A program made the position numbers and the translations under genes. From Vitis vinifera (taxonomy: Eukaryota; Streptophyta; Magnoliopsida; Vitales; Vitaceae), in the NCBI RefSeq assembly GCF_030704535.1, contig NC_081807.1:847001-911000 (forward strand): a DNA stretch of 64,000 bases, read 5' to 3'. Of the stretch, positions 46,310-58,690 are shown piece after piece. Under the pieces are notes generated by a model that was not told the origin of the DNA, did no database searches, and worked only from the letters and a program-made list of their open reading frames with translations. Each line of letters begins with the position of its first letter. Position 1 is the stretch's first letter.

Positions 46310-46925
46310 GTTTTACCATATATACTGTAACCTTGATGGGGTTAGGCCTGTTTTTCTTCCTACTTCTGTTCAGCATCATTGAATAAAAAGGCAACAAAAA
46401 TTAGGGAAAAGTAGCAAGCTGCCAGGTTGTCATTTCCTAGTGATAATATAATCCATTCGACTTGCACCCTGGTATTAAAAATGGTCCAACTGTGAGTGGA
46501 ACTAGTAGGAATCATTTCATGTGCTCTTCACAAGGGTCCGTTGCAAGCTGTTGTACTAAAGCAGCTCACTGCCAGTGATTTATGTTGATGACATGTTAAC
46601 AGCAGCTTTACTTTTTCATTCAGCTGAGATATACCTTGAATATATTTGATTTTCATGTTTGTTATGGTTTATGTTCAATGTTTATTTCCATATGGGTTGT
46701 TCTTTTATGGTTCTTAATCGACAATAGGCTTCTCCTGTCTGCACATCTTGGATTTGGAGTGGGTCCCCTCCAAGAAATGGTAGGGCATCATGTGTTTCAA
46801 CATTATGGTAGGTCCCCTTCAGAAGGTCTTGTGTCTCAAAAGAAAAGTTCCCTGCCCTTTCATCTATATATACACTCAATCTTAAATTTGAAATCATAAG
46901 TCTTTGATTGTCTACCACCAAAGAT
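46310..46925 (+). repeat. Conserved non-coding block F with promoter-like end (copy 1)
   Basis: Repeated at 55545-56220 and 63540-64000, with a ~200-bp part also inverted at 39890, 49480 and 58350. The right end looks like a promoter: GTGTCTCAAAAG (46828 onward, containing the auxin element TGTCTC) and a TATATATA box near 46866. No recognisable coding sequence follows it. I read it as a lost gene's promoter or a conserved regulatory block. Confidence 0.5.
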
Positions 46926-47996
46926 TTAATTCCTTCATCCTACATTTCCCCTAAAATCTTTTTCTTGTTTTTTTACTATAGATATATTTGCAATCTCCCC
47001 TATAAATCATGGGCATCTATCAAAGATCTGTGTGTTGAACACACTATTCAAATAGAGGATCAGAGACAGTTCTGAAATTGAAGAAACAAATTATCAATTT
47101 ATCATTCCTTTTCTTCTCATCTCTTTAAGAACCACTTGACTAAATCTTACCAGAAGAAATTGGGAAGCTGAAAGCTAGACATTTGAGGATTTGAGATGGA
47201 AAAAATTTACAATATTGTAAGGTTTTCTACATAGGAAGAAATGAATCTTTTTGTTCCCTCAGGTTAAGCTTGAGGCCAAGGGCGCTTGGTGTGCCTGCAA
47301 TATGCTGCAAGTCAAACACTTGTGAGGCAGTTGGCTTCACGACACAAGGATTAACCAATAAATTTGTTTAGGATTTTGGGGAGCATATGTTTCAAACCAA
47401 GAATGCCCACTTTATGAATAACAGATGCTTTGTATTTGGACTTGGAATTCCTGAAGTTCCATAGGCATATAAGTGCTATAAGCCTATAGTTTCCCTGTTT
47501 ACCAACAAAATGCTATGTTCTTCCTTTTTCAATAAGTACTGATAGTATTAATTCTTCTAAAAGTTTCTAAGTCGTCAGTAGACGGCTAGTGTTTGTCCTT
47601 CAACATGGCAGTGAAACAAATCCCCAATTATTTGTACTACACCATCTAATGGATAAGCTATCTTTTGAAAGATATAATGTGATGGCCACGCAATTAACTC
47701 AAAGCCAGAGATATCTAGGCTTCTAATTATTTGAAATTTGACAAGTGTCACTAAGATTCTTCATCTCAGAATCCAAATATTTAGGTTCCTGATGGTTGTG
47801 TGTTGCCTCACAATTGAAACATTTGAGTTTGACCACTGCAATAAAAGACTTTATCCAATTCATCATTTTCAGGGGTTTGGTGATTCTAGTTGATTTGGGT
47901 ATAGACATAAACATCATAGAACCATACCATATGTTATGTTGGTATGGTGCCTCTGTTCAGTCTTTCATCTCCCAAATTCTGGCTGAAGGTTGTATT
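46926..47996. other. Distal B flank
   Basis: No gene. 47900-47990 is the distal B block. Sister of 56220-57120. Confidence 0.55.
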
Positions 47997-48246
47997 TGTT
48001 AAAATCTGGAGAAAAATAAGGAACTAAAACTTGCAGAAAATATTAGAGTACTGAGTTGGAGAAAGGCACACAAATATTTCACCAATGAGAATGCCTATTT
48101 ATAGGCTTACAACCAAACTGAAAATACTAAAAACTCTCAGCTGCTATGACTACTTCTACTAACAGAAAAACTGAAAATTATGGAGCAAAACAGAGACTGA
48201 GTCTAACTAAGACATTTTCAAAGGCAAACTCTCATGAATTCTAACA
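47997..48246. mobile_element. Solo LTR or TRIM-like insertion (250 bp)
   Basis: TGTTA...TAACA ends, flanked by a GTATT 5-bp duplication (47992-47996 and 48247-48251). The sister unit at about 57085-57110 lacks it, giving an empty site. It contains a TATTTATAGG box. No coding capacity. The termini resemble those of the copia element at 4674, but the interior differs. Confidence 0.8.
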
Positions 48247-48520
48247 GTATTCGGCCCCAGATCCTCACTTGTCTGCTCTAATATTCAGCAGGGGTGGCCT
48301 GCTATAGTTTGAAGCATTTTGTCCTTGAATACAAGAAACCTGGTCTATAAGTTAGTCCCTGAAGTTAGGCTTTTATCCAAATTATCAGTAGGAGATAAAT
48401 TGCATCAGTCGGATGCATCACAAAAATAATAATTTCAAGTGGGCCTCTGCTGTTTGTTCTGTTAAGTGGTAAGCCACAATGAACCAGAAAATATATCACA
48501 ATATGAATGCTATCAGAATC

Positions 48521-48653
48521 TTATTATTTGTTGGGAGGGCAAACCATGTGACTCTTTGTGAGTTATCTCCTTTAAGGGACCCCATTGCAGGAGCCTCTTC
48601 ATCACTCATTCCACTTGAAAATACTGACCATACAGCATTTGCTCTATAAATAT
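48521..48653 (+). promoter_or_regulatory. Shared SAUR promoter module (B, 48761)
   Basis: TTGGGAGGGCAAACCATGTGA, AAGGGACCCCATTGCAG, and TATAAATATA near 48645. Confidence 0.75.
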
Positions 48654-48760
48654 ACCTACTCTATGGGCATAGATCCACCAAGGTTCAAAGCTTTCTTATA
48701 TTCTAAAATCTTTGAAATCCTTTCCCACCATCACTTTTTGAGAAACCAAATTTGAAACTC

Positions 48761-49048
48761 ATGGCCATCCGTTTTCAGAGGATTATTCCTGCCAAGCAGA
48801 TCCTGAGACGCATTCTTCCATCTTTGGAGTCCACAAATGTGCCAAAAGGCCATGTTCCTGTCTATGTTGGAGAAACTCAGAAGAAGAGATTTGTGATTCC
48901 AATTTCATACTTGAAGCATCCTTCATTCCAAAACTTGCTAAGTCAGGCTGAGGAAGAGTTCGGGTTTGATCATCCACTGGGTGGCCTCACTATCCCATGC
49001 AGAGAAGAAGCCTTCATTGATCTAACTTACAGTTTGAACTGCTCATGA
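48761..49048 (+). CDS. SAUR protein, B type (95 aa)
   Basis: Consensus core with L22 (PSLEST) and Y90. L22 is shared only with the gene at 57652, its counterpart one unit to the right. The start is the ATG at 48761. Confidence 0.95.
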   Translation: MAIRFQRIIPAKQILRRILPSLESTNVPKGHVPVYVGETQKKRFVIPISYLKHPSFQNLLSQAEEEFGFDHPLGGLTIPCREEAFIDLTYSLNCS

Positions 49049-49807
49049 GCAAGGAGGAAGATCTCAAAATGGATGGCTTCAAGCTCTCGTCTCTCTAACA
49101 CCACTTACCCCAAAATCCAGTCCCAACAATTTTGTATTACTGAGAAAAAGGTCTTTTTGAAGTGACAACGATATAGTTTTCTTCTATTTTTCTGTAAAGC
49201 AATTAGTTGACAGTCAAATGTCTTCATCTTAATCACACAGAAATAACCATGTTCCTTTCTCTTCTTTTCAAAAGAAAGCATGTTGTTTCTTTTCTCCCTT
49301 GTGATTCCTCACTAGCCAAGAAGATGTTTCATTTTCTCAGTTTTTCGTCTTTCCATTACATCCATCCAACAATTGGCTTCTCCTTATGTGTAAAGCACCA
49401 TCATTCTAATTTGTAAAACACCCAGCTCTGACATTGAAATAAAACTTCAGATAAACATGAAAGACGTAAGCTGCCATCAACATGAAAAGTAGAGATATAT
49501 TCAAGGAATATTCACAGCTGGAGGCAAAAGGGAGAACAGTAGTTAACATTGGAAGTGAGATACTTTAGTACACCAACTTGCAAGGCACACTCTCATGAAG
49601 AGCACATGAAGTGCCTCCTACTAGGCCCAAGGCAGTAGAATCCATTTTAAAACACAAGATCATTGGTTGCAGTGTTGACTTGGAAAAGTTGAATCATTAA
49701 CATGGCCCTTCCTCATCTCTCTCTTTCAATTTTTGTTGAATAAAACTGAATGAACGACTTAGCCCCGTGAAGATCAATTAAATATGGTAAATATTTATAT
49801 ATAACTT
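49049..49807. other. B 3' flank and inverted block
   Basis: No gene. 49480-49690 is block F in inverted orientation. Sister of 57940-58690. Confidence 0.55.
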
Positions 49808-50760
49808 GTATCAACTCACTCTTACTAATCATGGACATATTATCCATTTTGGGACTAAAGTACCCTTATGGTTTTAAAATAGATATAGAGGATTAAGAGT
49901 TCATATATATATATATATATAACATAAAAACCTTTTCCCCTATCTGATATAAGATATTACAATGACCCTCCATATAGATACAATATTTTAATTTGTTATA
50001 TCTCGTGGGATTATGGGGCCAAACAAACAAACATTCCTTGCGAAACCAAACAAACTCTCACACAAGGATTAGGGATCGACTCTAATACTATTTGTAACAC
50101 CTATTTCTAATTGTATAAATATCATCCACTCTACACCCAAGGAACCCTTAGGGTTTTAAAACACATTTGTATGATTGAGAGGAGCTCATACATAGATAGT
50201 ATTAGGGAAAAAGTTTTCCTTGTTTGATGTCGAATATCAATATCCTATATTATTATCATTATATCGATCCCACAAAATTGTAGAACCAAACAAACAAATA
50301 CCCCTTACTCTTAATCATGTAAATATTATCCACTTTGCACCGTAAATACTCTCATGACTTTAAAACGTGTCTACAAGATTAAAAGTAATCTATACATATA
50401 TAGCACCAAGAATTTTTTTTCCCATTCAATGTGGGATATCACAACCCCCTCCTCCATATAAATACAATGTTCTTGTGGGGCCAAACAAACTTCTACATCT
50501 TATGGGGCCAAACAAACTTCTACATCAAGGTCAAGAATAAACTCTAATACCATTTGTAATTACTCACTCCTAATTGTGTAGGTATTGTCTGCTCTAGACT
50601 AAGACCCTTATGACTTTAAACGCATTTATAGGATTAAGAAGAGTCCATACAAATATAACGTCAAGAACTTTTTTCATTATCCAATGTGGGTTATTACAAC
50701 CATCTCACCTCCCATGCAAGCACAACATTATCTTTAAGTCCCATGAGATTACAAGGCTGA
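49808..50760. repeat. Array of about four diverged dispersed-repeat units
   Basis: About 200-270-bp units sharing TATTATCCACT, GGTTTTAAAACA/CGT, a CAATGTGGGATATCACA-like segment, GGGGCCAAACAAAC and CTCTAATACCATTTGTAA. They start near 49820, 50106, 50310 and 50565. The sister unit continues at 58690 without them. The motifs resemble a widespread plant repeat with LTR-like character, but I cannot name the family. (TA)n at 49904-49921. Confidence 0.55.
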
Positions 50761-51587
50761 GCAAACAGACAACCCTTCTCTTGTCCCCAGTTGTCCTACC
50801 CTTGGAAATGTTTCCACCCAGTTTTCAGTTTCAAACATAATCCTATTTCTATCCTTCTCCATGGATTCAAGTTCTAAAATTCTGTCTGGGTGCTTTATCA
50901 AAGATGCAATCAACATTAGCACTTCTCTAAACATGTAGATTGGTTTTTGATGATTTTGAAGAATCCAAACTGTAATAGACAAGATAAAATGGGCACCACT
51001 TGTCTTTAAGGTTCAAAGAAGGCCATTCATTTGAAATTACATTTACATTTACATTTACATATACATTTGAAATCACTTCTTTTAGATGACTACTATTTCT
51101 ACATCAATTACAACAATAGGAATAGGATACCAAAACTAGAAATCTTTTTATTAATAACCATAATCATAAGTTGTTCTTTCGTGAAATGATGCTGAATTTT
51201 CTCTTAGTTGAAGATTTAGCCTTACTAGAATGATAGAATCCAAAATATTTAAACAAGGCACGATGGATTTTAATGGAGTAAGCCTTTAAATAGATTTGTT
51301 TTCGTTGATAAGCTGCAAATGGGTACTGGAAACTTATGGCAGTAACATTTACTAAATGGCTGCCAGAGGATGACAAATAACATAAGAAAAAGGTAAAGCT
51401 ATGCAATTAAGATGAACAAATTTGGTTTTCAATTTGTTTTGAGAAAAATAGAATAAATTTACATTGTTCTCTTGAGGAAAAAAGAACCCAACTCATAATT
51501 CAAAAATTGTTGGGTTGGTTTCTGTGGTCAATGGTGTGACAGATTTGGTATCCTTCAGGCTGGTCATTATGTGACTTTCCTCCTTGC
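50761..51587. other. Region before a minus-strand B gene
   Basis: No gene. Sister of 41320-42130 and 59290-60015. 51035-51070 holds a short TTTACA tandem repeat. Confidence 0.6.
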
Positions 51588-51875
51588 TCATGAGCAATTC
51601 AAGCCACAAGTTAGATTGATGAAGGCTTCTTCTCTGCATGGGATTGTAAGTCCACCCAGTGGATGATCAAACCCGAACTCTTCCTCAGCCTGACTTAGCA
51701 AGTTTTGGAATGAAGGATGCTTCAGGTATGAAATTGGAATCACAAATCTCTTCTTTTGAGTTTCTCCAACGTAGACAGGAACATAGCCTTTGGGCACATT
51801 TGTGGGCTCTGGAGATGGAAGAATGCGTCTCAGGATCTGCTTGGCAGGAATAATCCTCTGAAAACGGATAGCCAT
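51588..51875 (-). CDS. SAUR protein, B type (95 aa)
   Basis: Subfamily with P24, Y31 and N87, plus G91. An open frame extends 23 codons upstream to an ATG at 51944 ([10 protein letters not shown]...), but that extension lies in the leader of the other copies and is not conserved. The ATG at 51875 is the likely start. Confidence 0.95.
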   Translation of the reverse strand: MAIRFQRIIPAKQILRRILPSPEPTNVPKGYVPVYVGETQKKRFVIPISYLKHPSFQNLLSQAEEEFGFDHPLGGLTIPCREEAFINLTCGLNCS

Positions 51876-51985
51876 GAGTTTCAAACTTAGTTCTTCAAAC
51901 CAAAGTGGTTGAGAGAAATGGATTTCTAGATGTTTGGGAAGCAAGAAAAGCTTTGATACCTGGTTGTTGTGGCCATAGAATAGAT

Positions 51986-52110
51986 GTATTTATAGAACAA
52001 ATGCAATAAGGCCAGTTTTCTCAAATGCAATGAATGGTGGAAAGACAATTGCAATGGGGGTCCCTTAAAGAAGATATATCACAGGTCATCACATGGTCTT
52101 GTCTCTGATG
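51986..52110 (-). promoter_or_regulatory. Diverged SAUR promoter module (B, 51588)
   Basis: Minus strand: AGACAAGACCATGTGATGAC in place of GGGAGGCAAAACCATGTGAT, a GGGACCCCCATTGC motif, and TATAAATAC near 51986. Confidence 0.65.
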
Positions 52111-52790
52111 CTTTCATGTATTTGTTGGTACATCTTGGCCTACCATTTAACAGAACAAACAGCATAGCCCTACCCAAAATTATCATCATTGTATTGCATC
52201 CCACTGATTATAATGAATCGAATTGATCATGTGGACAAAAACATAACTTGAAGGACTAAAATGCAGACCAGACTTCTCATATTAATGGACAAAATGCTAC
52301 AAACTATAGCAGACCACAAGTACCAGATGTGTTATAGGTTATGACAGTACCAAATATAAGAGCAGACAAGTTATCTTCTAATGTGATGTTTTTTGCTACC
52401 GTACAAGTGCGAAATTGGTGCTGAGTCCGAGTCTTCAGCCTGAATTTAGAGAGGTGACAGATTGAGTGAACTCATTGAACCGACATCATCATTCAAACGA
52501 TGCTTATGTCACGACTCAAACCTACCTGATATCGACCAAACCCTAGAAAAACATGAATTGGATAAAGAAGCCTTTTATTTCAACAGTCAAGTAAAATATT
52601 TTGTGCCATATATGTATGGTATTGTTCTCATGAAGGAAAACCTGTTTTCTCTTAGAAAAGAATTTTTATAAAGGGCCAAGAAAAAAATGTACATGGAATT
52701 GCATTTCCTTCCTTACAAAGTCATTGGTGTTTTTTCTTTTTATTTTCTTTTGTAAGCTCTTTTAATACATGTAGCCCATTCAAATGTGAA
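52111..52790. other. Distal B flank
   Basis: No gene. Sister of 42656-43335. Confidence 0.6.
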
Positions 52791-52915
52791 GTAAGGTCGA
52801 GGAAGATATCTTCTCTGCAAGAAATTCTGAGACCACCCATTGGATGATCAAATCCAAATTAATCTTCTGCCATATGTAGTAGCTCTTGGAATGTAGTTGC
52901 CCAATTGTTGAAATA
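52791..52915 (-). pseudogene. C-type SAUR, broken (copy 3)
   Basis: Minus strand: NNWATTFQELLHMAED, stop, [17 protein letters not shown]..., ending [12 protein letters not shown]-terminal fragment only. Confidence 0.7.
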
Positions 52916-53029
52916 TATCATGTCCTCTAACTCACTGTCCAGTGCAAATCAATCCCAAAATCATATTGCGGTCCAGGTTCTGACATGAAGTAATGATTCA
53001 TGAACTAAAATAGAACATGGCCAGATGCT

Positions 53030-53250
53030 GGAAGACAACCAAAAACTCGTACAAATCCTCATGCTTCTCCTATTTCAACCATTGGTTAGACAGGGTAATG
53101 TCTTTCTCTTCCCTCCTGTCTGAATTCCCATAAAACTGAACATATGCTTAGCCTTCCCTCTTAAGCACTTTTCATGCATTTCAATCAAGGAACTCAGTTG
53201 AAAGACTCCATGTATCACAGTAGTAAATGGACAGACCACAGTGGAATTCA
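53030..53250 (-). pseudogene. PPR crumb (copy 3 of the right-hand units)
   Basis: Counterpart of 43563-43814, more degraded. The minus strand matches the same SSLIEMYGKC-to-KRD stretch of the PPR gene. Confidence 0.55.
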
Positions 53251-54381
53251 TATGTTTATCTGGCTTACGGACCAGTTCATCTCTGAAAAACGAGAAACAT
53301 TAGCTCCTGAAGGCTTTATCATCCACCCCCCAGGTGGTAATTGCAAATGTGTATATGTACACAATATGCCCTGCCATTTATTAGAGAACTACCAAAAAAA
53401 GACCACTTGAAATCCCAGAGATGGAGAAACCTCTTGTCGATTTAAGAACTGTACAAAAGCTCAATCTGTATGTGCATTAGAGGCATGCCTGAGAAATCTA
53501 ATTCCTTTCTGTCTTCATGGGGAGGAGACACAATGGGGACTTCATTGGCCACATTGATAACTTGGCTATTACCATTCACTTAATTACAGAGGTGCTGACA
53601 TCCCATATTAGACCCTTCAAAGCTATGTAATAACAATTCATTTTCACAGCTTGAACTTACCTTTCAATCCAATGACAGACTCGAACATGATTCTCTCCTG
53701 ACAAAACAGATACTGGCTTAGTTGATATGGATGTATTATTATCATTTAGGCATTTTGCTTTTTCCATTTCCAAACAAAGAAACTGTGAAACAGCAATGGC
53801 CAAGTTTCTGAGTGTTAAGAGGAGAATACAAGGGAATGGCATGGTTTTTTTTTTTTCTCCAAAAAACAAAGTCAAAGTCAAAGAAATCCTTCATATTCTT
53901 TATGTGAAGCTGAAAACAGAGATCCATTGCTGTCATATGACATCCCAGTTTTCATTTGCTTGGAATGTTATCAGAAAGGGCGACCCTTCATATGGAATTT
54001 GGATAATCTCTCTTGGAGCCCTTCAAACTTAACGACTAGAAGAAACACATTGACAAGGACATCTGAATAATATGATTTCCTTTATGGATAATTTATTGCA
54101 GGCAACATCATAACATGAACTGATGATTTGTGATTCAATGTTATTGTCTGATAATGTCAAAAGAAATGAATTAGTGGTAGTTTTTGTGTTTATCAGAACA
54201 CAAACAAGCTTCAGACATTTATCACTGGAAGGCTATGGTTAGCCAAATGAATATAGTCCCTACCAGTTGGTTGAAACAGCTAACATTTTCAAGTGGGCTC
54301 CTCAAGTTTGTTCTGATAATTTTAAGCAGCAGGCCATGACGAGTTGCAGCAAATAAATTTTTGGTAGTAAGACCACCGAAA
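53251..54381. other. C upstream remnant and distal A flank
   Basis: No gene. 54090-54290 is the distal A block. Confidence 0.55.
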
Positions 54382-54520
54382 TCTTATTATTAGTTGGTAG
54401 GCAAAACCATGTGATCCCTTGTGTTGAATGTCCATATATGGACCCTATCAAAGACTTCTCTTCACACCAACCCCATTTGAGAAACTGGCCATACAGAATT
54501 TGCTTGCACTATATATATTC
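54382..54520 (+). promoter_or_regulatory. Shared SAUR promoter module (A, 54625)
   Basis: GTTGGTAGGCAAAACCATGTG, ATGGACCCTATC, and TATATATT near 54511. Confidence 0.7.
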
Positions 54521-54624
54521 TACTCATCCTAAGGATATGGCATTCCACTGCCAAAGTTTTCTTATTCTAGCACATCTCAGAGTACCATTTTACTTACCAT
54601 TAATTTTCTCTGATCATACAAGTC

Positions 54625-54912
54625 ATGGGTTTTCGCTTGCCTGGGATTGTTAATGCAAAGCAAGTCGTGCAGCAAGTGTGCAAGGGTGCAGAGGCCAAAA
54701 ATGTACCAAAAGGCTATTTTGCTGTTTATGTGGGAGAAGTTCAAAAGAAGCGATTTGTGGTTCCAATCTCATACTTGAAGAACCCTTCATTCCAGAACTT
54801 GTTGAGTCAGGCTGAAGAAGAGTTCGGGCTTGATCATCCAATGGGTGGTCTCACAATCCCCTGCACAGAAGAAGCCTTTATTGATCTTACTAGTAGTTGG
54901 AACTGCTCATGA
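54625..54912 (+). CDS. SAUR protein, A type (95 aa)
   Basis: [21 protein letters not shown]69 (EFGLDHP) replaces the near-invariant Phe, and the tail SSWNCS is shared with the gene at 62626. Otherwise a normal SAUR core. Confidence 0.95.
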   Translation: MGFRLPGIVNAKQVVQQVCKGAEAKNVPKGYFAVYVGEVQKKRFVVPISYLKNPSFQNLLSQAEEEFGLDHPMGGLTIPCTEEAFIDLTSSWNCS

Positions 54913-55544
54913 GAGGGGAAGAAGTTATGCAAATGGCTAGTCAGTAGGACATGTAATTTCTAACGCCATTGACTTGTAATCCAGTCTCTCCAATTTTGAG
55001 TTAGGAGAACTGGGTTGTTTCATTTCCACAAATTGTAAATTGTTCTATACATTTTTCTGTATAGAAAGTTGAGAGTCAAATCTCTCTACAACAAAACATT
55101 CAAACAGAATCTCTTGGTTTTCCTCTTTCTCATTGATTTTGTTTCCCCTGGTCTTCTTATATAAATAGTCACCATGTATATGCACATCAAATTTGAGAAG
55201 AGTAACAAAAAAATCCTAGAAGCTAAGGCCTGCTTGATGGTTTTTAGCTCCTTCACTGCAGATACTGATGTGCATAGACCTGTCGTAAATGTTTGGGCAG
55301 AATATGTTCATTTTCCATTTACTTCAACCAAAAGCTAAATCTTCAGTCCAGGAGTTGCTTTTCAATTACCATGGTCAGTGAAGCATTGGGATCTTGTTTC
55401 TTCCTTTCTTTTTATCTTCGATTTTCTCGTTTTCCCCATTCCTCGTAGCTAGCCAGAGTCTCAGCTTACTCTGTTCAAGACTATATTTGGAAACTAGTTA
55501 CAGATCAACCAGTTAATATAGATTTTGATATTTTGCAATGCAGT
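54913..55544. other. A 3' flank
   Basis: No gene. Nearly the same as 62914-63540. Confidence 0.65.
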
Positions 55545-56220
55545 TTTACCATATATACTGTAACTTTGATGGGGTTAGGCCAGTTTTTCTTCCTACTTCT
55601 GTTCAGCATCATTGAATAAAAAGGCAACAAAAATTAGGGAAAAGTAGCAGAGCTGCTGAGTTGTCATTTCATAGTGATAATATCATCCATTAGACTTGCA
55701 CCCAGGTATTAAAATTAGTCCAACTGCTAGTGGAACTACTAGGAAACACTTCATGTGCTCTTTACAAGGGTCTGTTGCAAGCTGGTGTACTAAAGCAGGT
55801 CGGTGCCAGTGATTTTTGTTGATGTCATGTTGTTAACAGCAGCTTTACTTTTTCATTCAGCTGAGATATACCTTGAATATATGTCATTTTCATGCTTTTT
55901 ACAGTTTGTTCCATGTTTATTTTCATGATCTAACATAGGATGATAGTAACCATATACACGTTGTTCTTGTACAGTTCTTAAATTGACAATAGGCTTCTCC
56001 TGTTAGTAACTCTTGGATTTGGAGTAGCACCTGTATGGGTGGTTCTCTAAGAAATGGTACGGCATCATACGTTGAACATTATGAATAGGAAGGCGAAGCT
56101 GCATGATCCGTCAGAAAGTGTTGTCTCTCAAAAGAAAAGTTCCCAACCCTTTGATCTATAGATACACTCAATCTCATATTTAAAACCCACACAAGTCTTT
56201 GACATTGTCTACCACCAAAG
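55545..56220 (+). repeat. Conserved non-coding block F with promoter-like end (copy 2)
   Basis: Same block as 46310-46925, including TTGTCTCTCAAAAG (TGTCTC at about 56122). The TATA region is slightly changed (CTATAGATACACTC). No gene follows. Confidence 0.5.
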
Positions 56221-57410
56221 CTTTAATTCCTTTATCCTACAATTCCCCCAAAATCATTTTCTTGTTCTTTTTCTGTAGATATATATGTTGTCTCCACTAT
56301 AAATCATGGACTTTTCGATTTATGATTCTATTTCTTTTCATCTCTTAAAGAACCTCTTGACCAACTCTTACCAGAAGAACTTGGGAAGCTGAAAGCTAGT
56401 CATTTGAGGATTTGGGATGAAAACAAGTTACAATATTGCAAGGTTTTCTACATAAGGGAAAAATGAATCTTTGTTCCCTCAGGTTAAACTTGAGGCCAAG
56501 GGATCTTTGTGTACTTGCTATATGCTGCAAGTCAACACTTGTGAGGCAGTTGGGTGCATGCAACTACGAATAACCAATAAGCCTATTGTTTTCCCTGCTT
56601 ACATATCAAATGCTAAGTTCTCTCTTTCCTTTTCCTAGAAATACTGGCAGTATTGATTCTTCTAAAAGTCACTAAATCTTCAGTAGACGGCTTGTTTTGT
56701 CCTTCAACATGGCAGTGAAACAAATCCCCTATCATATAACTACACCATCTAATGGATAAGCTATCTTTTGGAGGATATAATGTGATGGTCATACAAATAA
56801 CTCAAAGCCAGAGATATCTAGGCTTTTAATCATTTATCATTTGACAAGTGTCACACTAAGATTCCTCATCTCAGTTGCCAAATATTTAGGTTGCTGATGG
56901 TTGTGTGTTGCATCACAATTGAAACATATGAGTTTGACCACCGCAATGAAAGACTTTATCTGATTCATGGTCTTCTGGGGTTGGTGAATCTGCTTGATTT
57001 GTGTCTAGACATAGACATCATAGAACAATAGCATATGATATGTTGGTATGGTGCTTCTGTTCAATCTTTCATTCCCCTGAAATTCTGGCTGAAACTCGTA
57101 CTCGGCACCAACTCCTCACTCGGATGTAACAAGAAACATCATCGCGTTAGAAGATAACTTGTCTACTCAGATGTTCAACAGGGGTGGCCTGCTATATTTT
57201 GAAGCATTTTGTACTTGAATATAAGAAATCTGGTCTCTGAGTTAGTCCCTGAAGTTAGGCTTTTATCCAAATTATCAGAGGGATATACATTGCAATCAGT
57301 CGGATGCATTACAATAATAATAATTTCAAGTGGGACTATGCTGCTTGTTCTGTTGAGTGGCAGGCCACAATGAACCAGCAATTACATCACAGTAGGAATG
57401 CTATCAAAAT
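56221..57410. other. Distal B flank
   Basis: No gene. Sister of 46926-48520 without the 250-bp insertion. Confidence 0.6.
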
Positions 57411-57548
57411 CTTATTATTAGTTGGGAAGCAAAACCATGTGACTCTTTGTGAGTTATCTCCTTTAAGGGACCCCATTGCAGTAGTCTCTTCATCACTCAT
57501 TCCACTTGAGAATACTGACCATACAACATTTTCTCTTTAAATATACCT
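57411..57548 (+). promoter_or_regulatory. Shared SAUR promoter module (B, 57652), TATA changed
   Basis: GTTGGGAAGCAAAACCATGTG and AAGGGACCCCATTGCAG. The TATA position reads CTTTAAATATA instead of CTATAAATATA. Confidence 0.65.
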
Positions 57549-57651
57549 ACTCTGTGGGCATACATCCCCCAAGTTTCAAAGCATTCTTATATTCCGAAAT
57601 CTTTGAAATCCTTTCCCACCATCACTTTTTGAGAAACTAAATTTGAAACTC

Positions 57652-57939
57652 ATGGCAATCCGTTTTCAGAGGATTATTCCTGCCAAGCAGATCCTGAGAC
57701 GCATTCTTCCATCTTTGGAGTCCACAAATGTGCCGAAAGGCCATGTTCCTGTCTATGTTGGAGAAACTCAGAAGAAGAGATTTGTGATTCCAATTTCATA
57801 CTTGAAGCATCCTTCATTCCAAAACTTGCTAAGTCAGGCTGAGGAAGAGTTTGGGTTTGATCATCCACTGGGTGGCCTCACAATCCCATGCAGAGAAGAA
57901 GCCTTCATTGATCTAACTTGCAGTTTGAACTGCTCATGA
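57652..57939 (+). CDS. SAUR protein, B type (95 aa)
   Basis: Counterpart of the gene at 48761, sharing L22; the only protein difference I see is C90 here against Y90 there. The start is the ATG at 57652. A weakened TATA suggests lower expression. Confidence 0.95.
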   Translation: MAIRFQRIIPAKQILRRILPSLESTNVPKGHVPVYVGETQKKRFVIPISYLKHPSFQNLLSQAEEEFGFDHPLGGLTIPCREEAFIDLTCSLNCS

Positions 57940-58573
57940 GCAAGGAGAAAGATCTCAAAATGGCCGGCCTCAAGCACTCTCATCTCTAACACCACTGACA
58001 ACAATTTTGTATCATTGCGAAATAGGTCTTTTTGAAGTGAAAACAATGTAAATTTCTTCTATTTTTTTCTGTAAAGCAGGTTGACAGTCAAATGTCTTCA
58101 TCTTAATCACACAGAAATAACTATGTTCCTTTTTCTTTCTTTTCTCCCTTGTGATTCCTTATTAGCCAAAAAGAAGTTTCATTTTTTCAGTTTTCGGTCT
58201 TTCTATTACATCCATGCAACAGTTTGCTTCTCCCTCTGTGTAACGCACCATCATTCTAAATTGTAAAACACTTAGCTCTGATATTGAATTAAAAGTTCAG
58301 ATAAACAAGAAAGATATAAGCTGTAATCAACATGAAAAGTAGAAGACATTCCAGGAATATTCACAGCTGGAAGCCAGAGGGAGAACAACAGTTAACATGT
58401 CCCCAACAAAAATCACTGGCATTGAGCTACTTTAGTACATCAACTTGCAAGGAACACTCTCACATGAAGTGCCTCCTACTAGGGCCCAAGGCAGTAGAAT
58501 CCATTTTAAAACATAAGATCATTGGTTGCAGTGTTAAATTGGAAAATTTGAATTATTTTAAAACACAAGTGCC

Positions 58574-58617
<44 letters not shown>

Positions 58618-58690
58618 TTTTTTATTAAAATTAAGGAACAGGCTTAGCCCCATGAAGATCAGGTAAATATGGTAAATATGTATATATAAC
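57940..58690. other. B 3' flank and inverted block
   Basis: No gene. 58350-58545 is block F inverted. (CT)n at 58577-58609. Confidence 0.55.
58577..58609. repeat. (CT)n microsatellite
   Basis: About sixteen CT units. Confidence 0.95.

Noticed and set aside
46682-46921. 79-aa minus-strand frame in block F
   Set aside because: Not kept in the sister block at 55.9-56.2 kb; promoter-like signals in the same stretch point to the other strand.
48783-48977. Repeated 60-64-aa antisense frames inside every SAUR gene ([15 protein letters not shown]-type peptides)
   Set aside because: They mirror the conserved sense coding sequence; conservation of the sense strand explains them. No independent signal for an antisense gene.
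51876-51944. N-terminal extension of the SAUR at 51588
   Set aside because: The 23 extra codons lie in the leader that is non-coding in all sister genes, and the sequence is not conserved as protein.
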